DNA from: Straminergon stramineum
Lineage: Eukaryota; Streptophyta; Bryopsida; Hypnales; Calliergonaceae
Direction: 5' to 3'
Length of the DNA: 64,000 nt
Assembly: GCA_963920665.1 (NCBI GenBank)
Contig: OY987265.1
Location: forward strand, 43,281,001-43,345,000
In this document: piece by piece, positions 50,546-63,465 of the stretch
How the letters are laid out: the number at the start of each line of letters is the position of its first letter
Numbering within the stretch: the stretch's first letter is position 1
The notes under the pieces: generated by a model
Seen by the model: the letters and a program-made list of their open reading frames with translations, nothing else
The model's database searches: none
Told to the model about the DNA's origin: nothing
Translations under genes and position numbers: made by a program

Positions 50546-52235
50546 GGTTGATGTCAAGTGGTTGACCAAGCCAAAATTGCATTGACTCTAGTTCAAAATT
50601 GGATTTGCAAGAATGAGGTCATAGATTTGAAGAACACAATAATTTCAAAAAATGACCATGTAAGGAGAACCTCATTTCAAATCCATCCCATCAAATGTAA
50701 CTCAAAAATGATAATATATTGCTTGTAATAGAATTTCGAAGGAATTTTGAAATTTCCCTTTCAAAATTTATAAAAGAATATTGGTTGTAGCATTGGTGAA
50801 TCCAACCGTACGGATCGAATCCACAACCCAAAATCTACAACTTTTATTTGTACACCAATTCCAAAATAATTTTCCAAATGGCACTTTATAATGATTTTTC
50901 TCAAATCGTGAATTCTGGAGAAGACTCTGGACGCTCAGGGTTTTTAAAGGAGTTTGAGCTTTCACCGTGACAAGATTCAATGAGCAGACGTGGCACCCTC
51001 TTCCGACATATATCATTCCTGAAGAATCGAGTGCATGAGAACCGCATGTCATGCGATATCTTCCTTAGTATGATATCTTACTGGTCGCCTACATTCATGA
51101 ACAATGACAAGAGCATATGAAGCCAAAACATACACAGCAATTTTGAAAGGACAGCCATTAGAAGGCCTGGTTACATGATTCGTTTCTTGCAGTACTCCAG
51201 CAGGATCACAAAATCGAGCGTCCTGCTGCAGAGCTGAAGCAAAGAATTTGATCTGCATTGCACATATATATTCAACAAAAACTGATTACGAACGTAACCA
51301 GACTACACTTGGATTTCTAGACTACAAAAATGAACTCTGCTCGTGGTTCTACCCTACACTTGCCTTCGTAAGAGACAGATCAAGACTGTTTTCCAGGTTC
51401 TGGTTCAAATCTATAACCCTGTAAGGACGGGCTGGACACCGTGGAAATCATCCTGTTTGTTATACTGTGAACCAAAAGCTTTCACAAAAGCACTCATTGG
51501 AGGTCTAACTATTGAGGAAGACCTCCCATTTCTGCACAAGCTTCCGAGGATGAGCATCTGCACTTCTGTGTTACATGAAAGCCTTACATGGGAAGATTCT
51601 CTGTCATCAATCCGACAGCAGCAGCACAGGGCAGTAGAAAAGGAATTGGCTGCTGAGTGCTGAGTAATTCATTTGAAAACGTGACAAGATTTTCAACTGG
51701 CTGCACAGGGTCACACTCAGCTTGTCAAAAGCGGAATCCTTGCACAAAAATCTAGACATCGCTCAATCAACATAACATAAGTTCCACGGACAAAGCATGT
51801 CATAAAGAGATCAACAAAACCACCACATGAAAAACAAGTAAATAATATTCCATTTAACAAGTGGCAAATCGCAAGTATGTCTACCCAAATAAATATGTGC
51901 TATTGTGGTATGTCTCTTTCATATGATCTTTAGTACAATCCTCTATTTGATTATTATATAAAATTCCCTCCGTGTCAATTTTCTAATGCTACTACTCCTC
52001 AATTGCTTGGCACAATTCCACTAGACATAAGAGATGAAATCTAAAGGATGATGGTCCCCAACATGCCACTATTACCCATAACACATGTTTCACCTTCATT
52101 TGCCTAAATAACTTTTGAACGTTCATGCCTTAGAGGACCATTGCCATATCTCTCCCTGTGTGTACAGATAATTAAGAACATTTGTACATGAAAGACTGGA
52201 AAATTCAAGAACTCGTAAAGATGATAACTTTACCT

Positions 52236-54731
52236 TCAACTATCAACACGAGCTTTCTTGCCCTTCTGTTTTCTGCGTCCGCCTCGTAACTCCTCAGGAA
52301 CATCATTCTTGTACTGAGAAGCAAACAATATTCTTAGAACTATGGTAAAATCATCAAAAAGGCACCAAATTTTCATAATATGATTCACACATCCACAGCA
52401 GGGCTCGCAATTATATCTGGAAGAACGCAGCAATTTTCACCTCCATATAGTTATATGCTATACCTTTGATCTCTCAGGATATGAACCAGCCATTTGGGAA
52501 AGAGAACGCCGCTTTGAAGATTTCCCACTTGAGGGCCAATCTGAATTTGGCTGGGGTGTTTCATCCATATTTGTGAGTCCGACGAGGTCATCTTCAAAAT
52601 CATCGAGCATGTTCGAAAGCCTGATCACAAAAAGAACAAGTGGTTGAGATCCAAGTTATGGACTAAGACCAGCACTAACTGATCATACTGCTGTAGCCGT
52701 TGGAAGCAGGTTCCACAGGTCTTGCTCAATCTACTATTCAAAATACCTCGAACTCAAAATTGTTCGATTCACCACCTGACATGAATATATCCTCAGGTTA
52801 GCAGCCCAATAACTAAGTAGAATCATCAATCGAGAACTCACCCGCTTCGTCCTTTCTTCAAATTCTTGACCTTCCTGCGCTCGTCTCTGTTTAACGGCAC
52901 ACGAGCAAATAACTCCTCTTCTTGTTCTGCACGTTTTTCTAAACGTGCTATATCTCTGAGTATTTCCTTGGTCTCCGTACCCGTTGTCTCAAAAACCTAT
53001 TTAAACCAACAGAAATGTAAGCACCAAATGTATCAAATGCAATCCTAGGAATAAATACCAACAACAACAGTCACAATAGAGGCCAGACGAAGATTGTAGT
53101 AATGGGAGAGTATTATAGAGGACCCGCCATGCAGACCCAGCATACTATAGGATATCGAGATTGACGAAATCCTGTCCAAGTATAGAAAACCCTGGTGTTT
53201 TATAAAATCAAAGATCAATAAGACTAACCCCTAAGACTAACCCCTAGTGTACCCGTTTATTAAACCCTAAACGGGATAACTCCAAGGGCTAGCAGTCGTT
53301 TCAAGGTTGTCACAATTATTTCATGCTCTGACCCTCTTCGAAGACTCTTTGAATTACATGGGGCTTCAAGCATCGGGCCTGGAGGAAGACATAGGATTCC
53401 TCTTCGGGGTCCTACATAGTAAATACTAGCCGACAATTGTAGTACACATTTATGTAAACTAAATCCTCATAGAGACATCTTACCTCTCGAGGTCTGCCTT
53501 CCACTTCATCAGCCAACTCCTTGATGAAAGAACTGCGAGCTGCACGACGATGCATATCTTTCTCAGCTCGAGCTTTTGAACGTCGATCGCGACCAGTTCC
53601 TTCTTCAGCCATGGCTGTAGGTGCTATCATAGGAGGTTTATAAACTCCTCCACCATCCTGATACATAAAAACAGTATTAGTTGGAATTAAGCTTCCCCAA
53701 CAGCGTTTCCAACACCCAACACAGCCAATTTTCAAGTTTCTTACAGATCTAAGTTTGTGCACTCCAGTAACTATGAACTTTCAAGTGCTGATATTCTACC
53801 TCTGCCATCTGGTCCAGCTTAGACACAAGCATGTCCGGGTTTGGTCTGAAAGACAACGCATCTTCTTTCCCTGTCTCTTCTCCTGTTGCATCTGCTGCTG
53901 GCGTCTGGCCAGCCCTCAGCAATTTGTCGATCTGATATTCCAATTTCTTGTCTAGAGGGCGAATCTGTCAAGAAAACCATGACAGAACCATCAATGCTAT
54001 TCTAATACTTAACCCTAAACCCTTGAAATACGTGCTGCTGACTCCAGAACAAATAACCATCAATGCTTTCCAGAGACCTAAACCCTAAACCTTAAATCCT
54101 AAGCTCTTGAATTGCATGCTACCAATCCCAGAGAAATAAAAATCAATGCTTTTCTACCACCTAAACCCTAGACCCTTGAAACACGTGCTGCTAACTCCAG
54201 TACAAATAACTTTTTCAATACCTAAACCCTAAACCCTTGAAACCCTAGAAATACATTCTGCCCTTCCAGAGCAAGTAACGATCAATTCTTCTCACTTAAA
54301 CCCTAAACCCTCGAAACCCTCGAAATCCATTCTGTCAGTTCCAGCGCAATAAAACCAGAAGTTGCCAGCTTACTCGAATCCAGAAAAACCGACCTAAAAC
54401 TTACAATTCAAGTTCTTCATTAAAAATCCAAAAGGAAATCGAGAGAGAGAGTCTCTGAAATCCTTACCTTTTCCAAGATGAATTTGATTTCTGCCAGGCG
54501 TTGCCAGAGAGCATGATCCTTGAGGTTGCGCCCCTCACTCTTACCCAAGACGTAGAAGACGAGAGTTTCGCAATAGCTAAAGAGAAGCAGATGTTTGACC
54601 TCGAGATAACTGATTCCGTTGTTGGTGGGCAAATTTCCGGCTCGAATCTCCTCAATCAGGGGACGCAATTTGGAGGTGATTTCGTCCAGGCCCTGTTTCA
54701 TGTCCAGCAAGGCGGCGGACGTGATTGCCAT
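52236..54731 (-). CDS. NGDN: Neuguidin/Lcp5-type Sas10-C1D family protein
   Basis: Six exons (54731-54468, 53964-53800, 53657-53484, 52996-52842, 52620-52464, 52313-52236) join in phase to 330 residues, a normal neuguidin size. The family works in the nucleolus in the small-subunit processome that matures 18S rRNA. Residues about 10-90 form the helical Sas10/Utp3/C1D domain (GLDEITSKLRPLIEEI ... YLEVKHLLLFSYC). The signature IRPLDKKLEYQIDKLLR opens exon 2; then come KPPMIAPTAM (a conserved neuguidin motif), a charged coiled-coil EILRDIARLEKRAEQEEELF, and a basic nuclear tail GGRRKQKGKKARVDS. The start codon begins the Sas10 domain with no in-frame extension needed. Tandem teloboxes lie just upstream, and intron 1 carries a telobox-containing minisatellite. 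It is convergent with the TTLL gene. Confidence 0.92.
54005..54360. repeat. Telobox-containing minisatellite in neuguidin intron 1
   Basis: About five degenerate units of 60-85 bp, each starting with a CTAAACCCTAAACCCTTGAAA-like core (or shorter) and continuing through a GCTGCTAACTCCAG / CTTCCAGAGCAA-like segment and AATAACNATCAAT. Each unit contains one or more AAACCCTA motifs. It lies wholly in intron 1 (53965-54467). Confidence 0.7.
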
Positions 54732-54850
54732 TGTGACGAGTGAGAAGATTATCTACAAGCGGAGTATCATCACAACGAGGAAGACGCACCTTCGCAGGGG
54801 CCCCAGGACAAGCTGCAATTTTGCAGCTTTGCAGTTCTAAGATTTTAAAG

Positions 54851-54868
54851 TTAGGGTTTAGGGTTTAA
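54851..54868 (-). promoter_or_regulatory. Tandem teloboxes upstream of the neuguidin gene
   Basis: On the minus strand the sequence reads TTAAACCCTAAACCCTAA, two overlapping AAACCCTA teloboxes about 120-140 bp upstream of the start codon. Teloboxes near transcription starts are well known in plant genes for ribosomal proteins and ribosome biogenesis, which fits this gene's predicted role. Confidence 0.7.
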
Positions 54869-54869
54869 T

Positions 54870-57762
54870 CCATGGGAGAGAAACGGGCAGGCTCAATCAA
54901 CGGGCAGCCTTAGGGAGTCACGTTTTGTTTTTTTATATTTGACGAACTTTTTCGAGCACCGCCAGCAGTACACTAGTTATGAAATTTAGGACTTGCAACA
55001 CTAATTACGAACTATAATTCTTAATGACAACACTCGCCAATGTTATCAAGACTAAATGTCAACATGAATGCTAATTGTCAACTAAATTTCCAACAAAAAA
55101 AATTAAATTAGGACGGAGAAAATTCACCTTGCACTAAAGAACACTAAATTTCATTATTAGTGTATTGGGAAGGTTCATCTTGGCTAAAGAAAGATGATTC
55201 CAATTTGAAAAACCAATGTAAATGAAGTGCCTACTCGAGCGCCTGTTGGGAATGGTTCAACTATCCAAGTCTCATAGACTTAGATGGTGAATTTAATCTT
55301 TGATGCTTCTTTTAGGAATTAGACTTCATCTCAACAAAATATAGGATCTTACTAGTGCAACTTGCTATTTTGTCTTTGGGCCAACCGCAAGTCTCCTAGT
55401 GGCCCAAAGCAAAAAGAATGAATAAAAAATTATGTGGCTAAAATTATGATGGATGAAATTGTGAGACAATGAACATTTCATAATATAAGAGGTAGGGTTA
55501 TAATTTATATCAGTAATAAGTAAGTTATGCCAAACAATTGTCATTACTATGAAGTTTGGAGGAATCACTTTTTACAAAAGAAAATTATATGCATGAAGAT
55601 TTTGTATATCTAAAGTATATTTGTAGTTGGATAATTTTGAACTTATAAAACATATGATTTTTGATGTACTTGGTAGCTTCTTAGTAGCTTTTGCACCTTT
55701 TTGCCTAATAATTAATTAAAGTGCAAAAAAAATTAGGCAATCCAAAAAATAATATATTAAAATTGGAAATTTTAAAATATAATGAAATAAGTTAGGTACT
55801 CATCCAAGTTGCTACTACTTTCAACTAAGGCGGCCCAATTACCTAAACCCTTGTCTTGACCTCCAAATTTTTGACCAATTCTTGTCAACATAATTTGAAA
55901 TGCAAAGACATAATAAGTTATGAATACTTGTGCCAACTTAAGAACACAAGTCAGATTTTAATTTATTAGATTATAACACAAGCGAGCTAAATTTCTATAG
56001 ATTAGGCAATCCTTTAATATATATAAAAAAATTTGGGATAAATTAGGTCAATAATTTTCCAAAGCTACCCTAGTTAAGTTTGGAATCAACCAAAGAGATG
56101 TAAAAAAGAACCTAATTGATATATATATAAAATTATATTCACTATTTTTTTAATTCCTAGAGAACAATGATATTCAATTGATTGATTGTCATTTTTTTAA
56201 AACAATTTTAGGAACTCATTCAAAAGTGATACTTGAAAATAATTAGTACTAAGGATCACACAAGCTAGATACTTGTTAATCTTTATGCAAAAAAAATATT
56301 ATATTATCTATAATCCATTTCCATATCTTATCCCTACAACCTTGATTGATTTAGATAGAGATATAGTATTGGTTTCATCATGATTTCCATCATAAATATC
56401 AATAAAAAAATGTAGCATTCTAGTATTTTATTTGTCAATGATAAATGATTAAACATGAATAAGGCCATATTTGTTAGATTGAGACTTTTCACAATCTCAT
56501 TTTTATCCTCGAATTGAAGATAAACTGCTTTATCTCTTTACTAGTATTTTTTTATAAATAGGTAAGAATACCAACTTTTAGAATTTCATTATAGGATCAC
56601 TATATAAGCATTATTTATTTTTGGTTTCAATTACTATTTTTTTAAATGAATTTTCCAATAACTAGCATTATGTCTCAAAATCTATGAAAAGTCTCAATAT
56701 AACGAATATGGCCTTTGAACATGATTTTCTAATCCTATGATAGTTGTAAACAAATCATAAGAAAATTTAATTAATCTCTTTCCATTCAAATATTACACAT
56801 GGTAAATAAGAAACTTTGTAATGTTGCTACAATCTAATGTCTATCCAAATTAAAGTGGATATTTGATATGTATACATATAGGAATCTACAAGCCAATATC
56901 ATTGTCGTAATAGGTTTATAAATATTCATTGAAATTGGATAGTAATAGGAAGGGCAATACATTTGGAGCCCTTATTGTTTTACAATACATGAAGAATGTC
57001 ACTCATCACATGAATTGTATTCCTCATTGCTTTCAATAATAGGAATTTTGGCCCCATCCATGTTATTGTTTTTCAACAATAATTTTTTTTCAAATTTGTA
57101 GTTTAAAACCATAAATTTTTATTTTCCAGCTTTTCTAAATTCATATTGATGAGAAGCATGAAAACTTTTGGCACATCTCCTTTTTCAACCTTCTTCCCAA
57201 TAAATTGTTGCTTTCAATTTATATTTTGTAGACAACACTTTTCCAAAACCACACCACTATTTTCATTTGCTATGTTGACAATTGTTTAGATCCCTACAAA
57301 AGGTGTACTACCTTTGTATTGAAATTACAACATGCAATGGCAAAGAATGCATGGTTATAAAGATCAATTGTAAATTAGTACTAACATCTTTAGTCACTAA
57401 TGTGACTCTATTGTTCTTCACTTATATACATTCTTTGTATCCTTATCTATTTTTCCAATATTTAAGCCATTAACAAGAAGCTAATTATTTCTTGATAGTC
57501 TAATGACTAATGACTAATATTAGTTCTTTTATTTCAAAAACTTCACTCTTGAGAGTACATTTAGTGCGGGCTACTTTATTTTAAACATTCTTTTATTGCA
57601 AAAATCATCTTATTTTTTACTCTTGCCAATGACTTTCTAATTGATTTGAGGTCTTCTTTCAAGATCTCAAATGAAGCAGCAATTAAGTACTAGGTTATTT
57701 AGAAGTTGATTACTCAATGACTACTCTATTTACACTTCCAAAGTTCAATGATAGGACAATAT
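54870..57762. other. AT-rich stretch upstream of the neuguidin gene, no recognised gene
   Basis: The first few hundred bases are probably the neuguidin promoter. The rest is AT-rich with only short chance frames, and no repeat boundaries could be drawn. Confidence 0.4.
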
Positions 57763-57766
57763 TTAA

Positions 57767-58735
57767 CCCCTAAATGCCTAGGGCCTTTTTGAGTTTAAGA
57801 ACATCATTATTTTTGAAGTGCTATAGGTCTAAATGTCACTAAGGTATATAAATCTCAACCATACAATCTTGTAGTGTGTATATTGTAGATGATGTAAATC
57901 AAATTTGGAATCATTTGGCCAAATAGATTGCATGATTATTATATTTTAGTATTGAAAAAGGATGTTGAAATTTTCCTAGCAACACATTCGAGGTGAAATT
58001 TGATTTCTAAACCTACTCAAATGAAAGAACTTTAAACTATCAAGTGCTTCATAAACAACATACAAACACATTGGTAGAAGAAAAATCCATTCAAATGACT
58101 CATTATGTTTGTGAAATGGTTTGAAAATGTCAGAAAATAGCAAAAAACACATCTTACATTGAACCTCCTCCTAAAATGCTTCTTAGACTCTCATAACTTC
58201 TTGGATTGATATGAAATTTTAATTACATGAACTAGACTAGTATATGCAACTTCCCCCCTCCCCCCTTCCCCCCCCCCAAATGATTGGATATGAACATTGT
58301 ATGAAGAAGAAACAAGTTGCCAAAGTTCATTGTAATACAAAAATGTCCAGATTTTGAACTTCAAATTGCTCCCAAACATTCAAAACAACTTGGATTGATA
58401 TGAAAAATTTACTGCAATTACTAAAAAAATTCAATCCAACTAGGGGAATACAACGCAAAAATTTATTTTTATTGAAAACATATATTGGATGAAGGAGATT
58501 AAAGCCCCTAAAGTTGTAGCCATTAAAATGCAGTTTGGCAAACTCAAATTTAATCCATAACTTTGAATGTCTTCTGAAATATCAATTTATCTTGTCACAA
58601 AAACTAGAAGATAGAATACAAATTTCCCAAAAAGTTGTATTAAATTTGGACAATGGATGTAGAAGTTATAGCACTTCGAGTTGGACTTTTAGACTATGAG
58701 GGGACACTTTTGGTATGGCCTAGAGTGCTTAGGAG
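57767..58735. mobile_element. TTAA-flanked element, 969 bp
   Basis: TTAA lies at both borders (57763-57766 and 58736-58739). The ends are CCCCTAAATGCCTAGGGCC and, as complement of the right end, CTCCTAAGCACTCTAGGCC; subterminal blocks (GAAGTGCTATA on both arms) also match as inverted copies. The left interior resembles 24645-24700. It contains a C-rich homopolymer tract at about 58250-58277. No transposase ORF. Confidence 0.65.
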
Positions 58736-58739
58736 TTAA

Positions 58740-59916
58740 TCCCACACTAAAGGACAAAAGGTGTAGAAAAAACTAGGTTAACTTGAGTTTTTAGTTTTCT
58801 TGAGGAGTGCGATAAACTAAACAATCTATCAAGTAAGAATCAAAGGAAGGCAACTTTGTGGTATGTGCATTACTTACAGAGTAGCTACTTGAATGGTGAG
58901 GAGATACCTTGATTTGGTTTATAGTTTAGGGTGGAGAGGGAGTTCCAGTGTTATAGTAATCAAGCTACATGTGAGAGGTTTTAGTAGGAGCTTTGAAAAT
59001 TAGATGAGTTTAAAAAAGAAGATTCAAGCATTACATGGATGAATGAGAAATTACTTGGACAAAATACTAAGTTGTGTGAAGCACTTTGCTCAACCTCTAG
59101 AATATGAATTTTGAAGCGCTTTGGGATTAGGATAGGATCACTAAAAAATTCTTTAATTAACTCAAAGGTCTAATTTTTTAGACATAAAACTATTGCAAAA
59201 TCTAAATGACATTCATATATCATCAACTAAATTTATGCAATCAAAGCTCAATTGATTAAAAAATTGCCACTAGGGATTTGCACCCTACTACAGGTTCTTT
59301 GTACTGTTTCCTCTATCAATGGAAATTATCCATGTGTTTCAAAAAAGAAAAAAAAAGGTTCAATTGATAGATTCTCTAACGCTTGTAATTTCGATCAGTC
59401 ACGCATGTCCTTGGGAATGCACATCCGTTCCATACTCAATGAGTTTCATCCACCAAGCAGCTGTAAGTTGTGAAGTCACTAAATGTGCTAAACTTACAGC
59501 AGGAGTCTTCCAACAGCACACGAAAGGGTTCTTTCTCTAGTGTCTGAGCCACAACCTCGACAAATGTGGCAACATTTGGCAAAACTTCTAAGAATCTTGT
59601 TAATAGAAACAAAAATGTGATTACCACTGTTAAATTTGAATTTTTAGCACAACTAGTGACTTCAGCAAAATTATAGAAATCACAGTTGGGATCACTGCTC
59701 TTGAAAGTGGACTTCAGAGACAATCATTGTTTGGGCAAAGAGTCTCTTCAGAGACCTGAGATTTCTAAAATATTACAGTATTAATGAGTTTGACAATTTG
59801 ATGCCAGCACATCGAAACAATTAAGCTTTACAAGGCTCCCTTGAACTGAAATATCATAAAGCTCTTCCAAATGGTAACGCTTATGCATTACATAGAATGT
59901 ATTGAAGGCAACTAAT
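58740..59916. other. Stretch downstream of the DNAJC21-type gene
   Basis: No gene recognised. The part from about 59300 to 59916 has higher GC and is probably the 3' UTR of the minus-strand DNAJC21-type gene. A minus-strand frame at 59436-59723 has hydrophobic patches but no family resemblance. Confidence 0.35.
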
Positions 59917-62316
59917 TTACTTGGACTTGAGAATAGCATGATTAGTAGCTGCAATATGCTTGAACAGCTGCGACCTGTCACATATAACAAAAAGAAATAT
60001 GTTGGAAGATTGTCCCACCCAAAAGCCTCGACAATAAAAATAACTAAAACGTTTGGAAATAGACACTGATACTGAAGCTGATTTGGAGAAGGCCAAAATA
60101 ATAAAAACCTCCTATGAAACAGAAGCTCAACACACCTTGAGTCAAAATCTTTTCCACATGTTTGACAAGTGTGGCTATCTTGCTGTGCACCTTTCTGCAC
60201 AAGACAAAGAACTAAGATTAAAAAACAGAGCACCTCATACCCAGAATTCAAACTTGCCACTCAATCATCCAAGATCAGTAGAACAATAGTAGGTTTCCTA
60301 CCTTTGAGGTTTCAAACGAACATAATTCAACAAACTCGCTGAAATGTTGCAACAGTAGTGAGGGGTTAAACTCACAACGAGGAAAAAGAGTAAATTTGAT
60401 TAATGTTTGCGAACCTTCTCTTTTTTGATCTTCTTCCCCCGATGAGCAAGCTTCGAGTGCTTCACCTGCGGAAGCTCCCTGGCGATGCTAACACTCTCAG
60501 TGGCTCCAGTAGAAGACGGGCCTCCGGTTGCATCACCATTAGTTGTTGATTCCTCCAGGTCTGTTGCTGGAACAGAATGACGATTGGAGAAAGCCGCTTG
60601 TTTTCTATCCTCCTTGGCCCTTCGCCTTGACTTTCCCTTCTTCGACTTCTCATCCCCTTCAAAATCTTTCTCCTCCAATACAGAATCTTCATGGGCACCT
60701 GCCTCTTCCACTGAATCGACTGCATCAGATTGCCTGATCTCGGGACTTGGTTCGGCCTCCTGCTTGTTCAACTGGAGGTTTGACATGGCATCAAGCACAC
60801 TGTCTTCCTCTTCCTCATCGTCATCACCACTCTCGGATACTACCTTCTTCACTTCTTTCTCAACATTGGTTTCCGGTGTCACTGCAGACTTCTGACGTCT
60901 TTGTTGAGATTTGAGCATAGAGGCAAGCATGTTCTCGTCGTCGTCATCGTCTCCAGAAATCTCCATTTCATCACAAGTTGATTCTCTCCCTAAAATATCC
61001 TTCTCTAAGCTAACACCATCCACACTTTCGTCGTCACTCCTACTAATTACCGCAGGGTTATTGTTATCATCTGGAATGGTGTCAGGCATCCGGATTGTCT
61101 CATCTCCAGAATCAACTTCGACAACAGGAGCTTCTTCATCCTCAGAGCTCTTGTTCACAGTCTCTGAATCTTTCGTTTCGCAGGATTCAGCAACTGCTTT
61201 CTTCCGTTTCGACTTCTTTTGGAATGAAATGTCAATCCCTAATTGCCGGCCTAGTCTTTCTACTTGCTCGTCATCGTTACGAAAGGCTCCCTTGAGAGCA
61301 GCTAGATTCTCCAAATGCTTCTTCGACCGCTCGTGGTTTTGCAATTGCTTTGTGGACTTGAACCTCTTCCCACAAATCATACACTCGGCGTCCTGAGCAG
61401 TTCTTTCTAATTTTACGGTACCATCGTCGTCACTCTCCTCCTCGCTGTCCCAATCCTCACCTTCCGAGGCTACCGTCCAGGCTTGCTCCTTGTACAACCG
61501 AATCTGCTCTTGCTTCTCCTTCTCTAGAGCCAATTGACGAGCTTTCCGTTCCTCTTCCTTCTGTTTCTGTTGTTTTTGAAGCTCCAGTTGCTTCTCGATC
61601 ACTCGCTTGTCCCGTTTCTTCACAAAAGTCGCCAACTGGCGAACTGTATTGTTAAACTCCCGCTTCTCGCGCTTCCTCACCTTATTGTTCTCCTCCTCCA
61701 TAAGCCGCCGAACTTTCCGATTTGGAGCTTGCAACACATCGAACTCGTCACACCATCCAAAATCTTTAACGGTAGAGAATCCCTGCCAATAGCGATAGAA
61801 TGAGTACACCTGTTGATAGGGAGTTTCGGGTCCTCCAAGCTCAGGTGCTTCTCCGACCTCACGATCCCCATACATGCGACCGAACACTTGCTCCTGCATG
61901 TGTACCTTCTTGAAAATCTCCCTGTACACGGCGTAGAAGCCGTTCCCGGTCTCTCCAAACCCTGAGTAAGCAAAAGGCGAGAAGAAGTTCCAGAGAGGCA
62001 AATCAAACTCTCCAGGAGCTGCATTGGCGGAGGAAGAAGACGCCGCAAGGATTCGCTCACGGTGCGAGTCGTACCATGTCCGCTCCACAGGGTCGGAGAG
62101 AATCTCGTAAGCGCGGTTGATCTGTTGAAAGCGCTCAGTGGCTTTCTGGTAAGCATCAGCACTGTCCCCTGCCCCGCTCTGCTGGACTTTATCGGGGTGC
62201 CATTTCATGGCCATCTTGCGGTACGCGATCTTGAGTTTGTCAGGGTCCACGGAGCGCTCGACTCCTAGAGTGTCGTAGAGACACTCCGAGAGGTTCCCTT
62301 CCACGGGAGGCGCCAT
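59917..62316 (-). CDS. DNAJC21: DNAJC21/Jjj1-type J-domain zinc-finger protein
   Basis: A large first exon (62316 to about 60415) plus two tiny exons (60194-60136, 59974-59917) give 672 residues. The family (yeast Jjj1) helps Hsc70 release factors from cytoplasmic pre-60S ribosomal subunits. The J domain covers residues 12-90 with HPD at 40-42, followed by the conserved LWNFFSPFAYSGF and FYRYWQGFSTVKDFGWCDEF blocks, a lysine-rich helical region, and a first C2H2 finger with C312, C315, H328 and H334. A long acidic Ser-rich segment comes next. The second C2H2 finger (CQTCGKDF ... RSQLFKHIAATNH) exists only when the last two exons are spliced on. The exon 1 donor is uncertain: AAG|GTTCGC at 60414 or CAG|GTGAAG about 50 bases earlier. 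If unspliced, the frame ends at 60400 with KEKVRKH and lacks the second finger. Head to head with the WSS1-type gene. Confidence 0.92.
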
Positions 62317-63465
62317 CTCGCACCTTCGGCACCACTAACAAAACCCTAGAACTTCGATTTCAGGTTTCTAGTTCAGCAACAATTCGGAAACGTTTTTTGA
62401 AATTTCAATCTTCAAATATGAACGAAGACCTAGAGACTATAATCAAAAACCCTCACTCAAGTTAATCGCGACTCGCTCTCTTCACATCGCGAATCAACGT
62501 CTATCCGACGGGAATTGCTCTTACAAAGTTGAACAAAAGACTGCACCACCAAATAATTCACAAGCCGCACAACCTCTTTGAAATCCTAAGAAAAGAAGCT
62601 CCTTCGACTGCCACTTCCTTGACACGCGCACACAATGCTCACAAACACAAACCTCCGCGTGCAATTTGCAAAAATTTCGAACCCAGGATTTGACAGGAGC
62701 AGGGGCCCCATGAGCAAACCCTAATTTGGAAGCAGGTTCATCAGTAAGCCCTAACTAGGCCCAATAAGTTGTCCTATCTATTGTGTACCTACATATTGAA
62801 AATTTAGATTTCAGATTATACAAATGGGGTACATAGTAGAATCTCAAAAGTATCATATTCACCATTTTACTAATTACATAATTTAGTGGAGAAAATGGTG
62901 TGGGCAGTACTTAGACCGAAGAGAAAGTAAAAGTAAGCACCGTACTGTTTTAAAATTCAAAAGTAAAAGTAAAGGCAAGCGCCAGTTGGGTACATTGGGG
63001 CAGATTGCTTGACGACGAAGGAACTGCTGTAGCCAGTATGGATTCAAATTCCAGTCGCAGAATGGCCTGAATGGTACGTGAGCTTCGTGGCGAATTTCCC
63101 CAAATGATTCTGGAGTGGAAGTTCCCACCGAAATCGATCATCTCCAATATTAGGGTTCAATCAACTCAATTTGTCGATATATTCCATGCTTGCTGTCCAC
63201 TGCAGAAGCTTCCATACAATCCTCTGTCAACGCACACTTCTTTAAAAGCATTTGCAACTCCAAATGTGTGCTTCGAGGTCCTAAAGATGGTGCAATAATC
63301 TTGGTGATGCGAATGCACTTCAGTTTAGGTTTGAGCGGTAGACGTGCTGATGTGGTTACGAAACCTTGCTTGCAGGTGGGTTTGCTGGGAGAATTGAGAT
63401 AGAAGCAGAGATAGGTTAGATAAGCAGGGAGGAGAGCTGGGGTGAAGGTTTAGGTTTTGGTGACG
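62317..63465. promoter_or_regulatory. Divergent promoter region between the DNAJC21 and WSS1-type genes
   Basis: About 1.15 kb separates the two start codons, which face away from each other. A telobox-like AAACCCTAG sits at 62341-62349, about 25 bp upstream of the DNAJC21 start, and further AAACCCTAA-type motifs occur near 62716. No other gene is seen here. A shared bidirectional promoter is plausible but not shown. Confidence 0.45.

Larger units (their letters stand above)
43800..52235. repeat. Repeat-rich stretch between the TTLL and neuguidin genes
   Basis: No gene is recognised. It holds a TTAA-element right end at 44490 (CCTCTAGGGG then TTAA), a repeat piece at 45480-45540 that recurs inverted at 49245-49320 (shared GATGTGGT and CCACATTAGAT blocks), the second copy of the 18890-19170 repeat at 48713-48990, a TTAA-element-like left end at 50082 (TTAACCCTATAGTGCTC), and the inverted ~260-bp repeat at 50275-50545. 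The last ~1.3 kb (about 50930-52235) has higher GC and probably includes the long 3' UTR of the neuguidin gene. Confidence 0.5.

Noticed and set aside
51343..51663. Plus-strand 106-codon frame
   Set aside because: It overlaps the likely 3' UTR of the minus-strand neuguidin gene, shows no recognised motif, and its higher GC is explained by that UTR.
54005..54330. Interstitial telomere
   Set aside because: The AAACCCTA motifs are spaced within 60-85-bp units rather than in a continuous heptamer array, so it is a minisatellite containing teloboxes.
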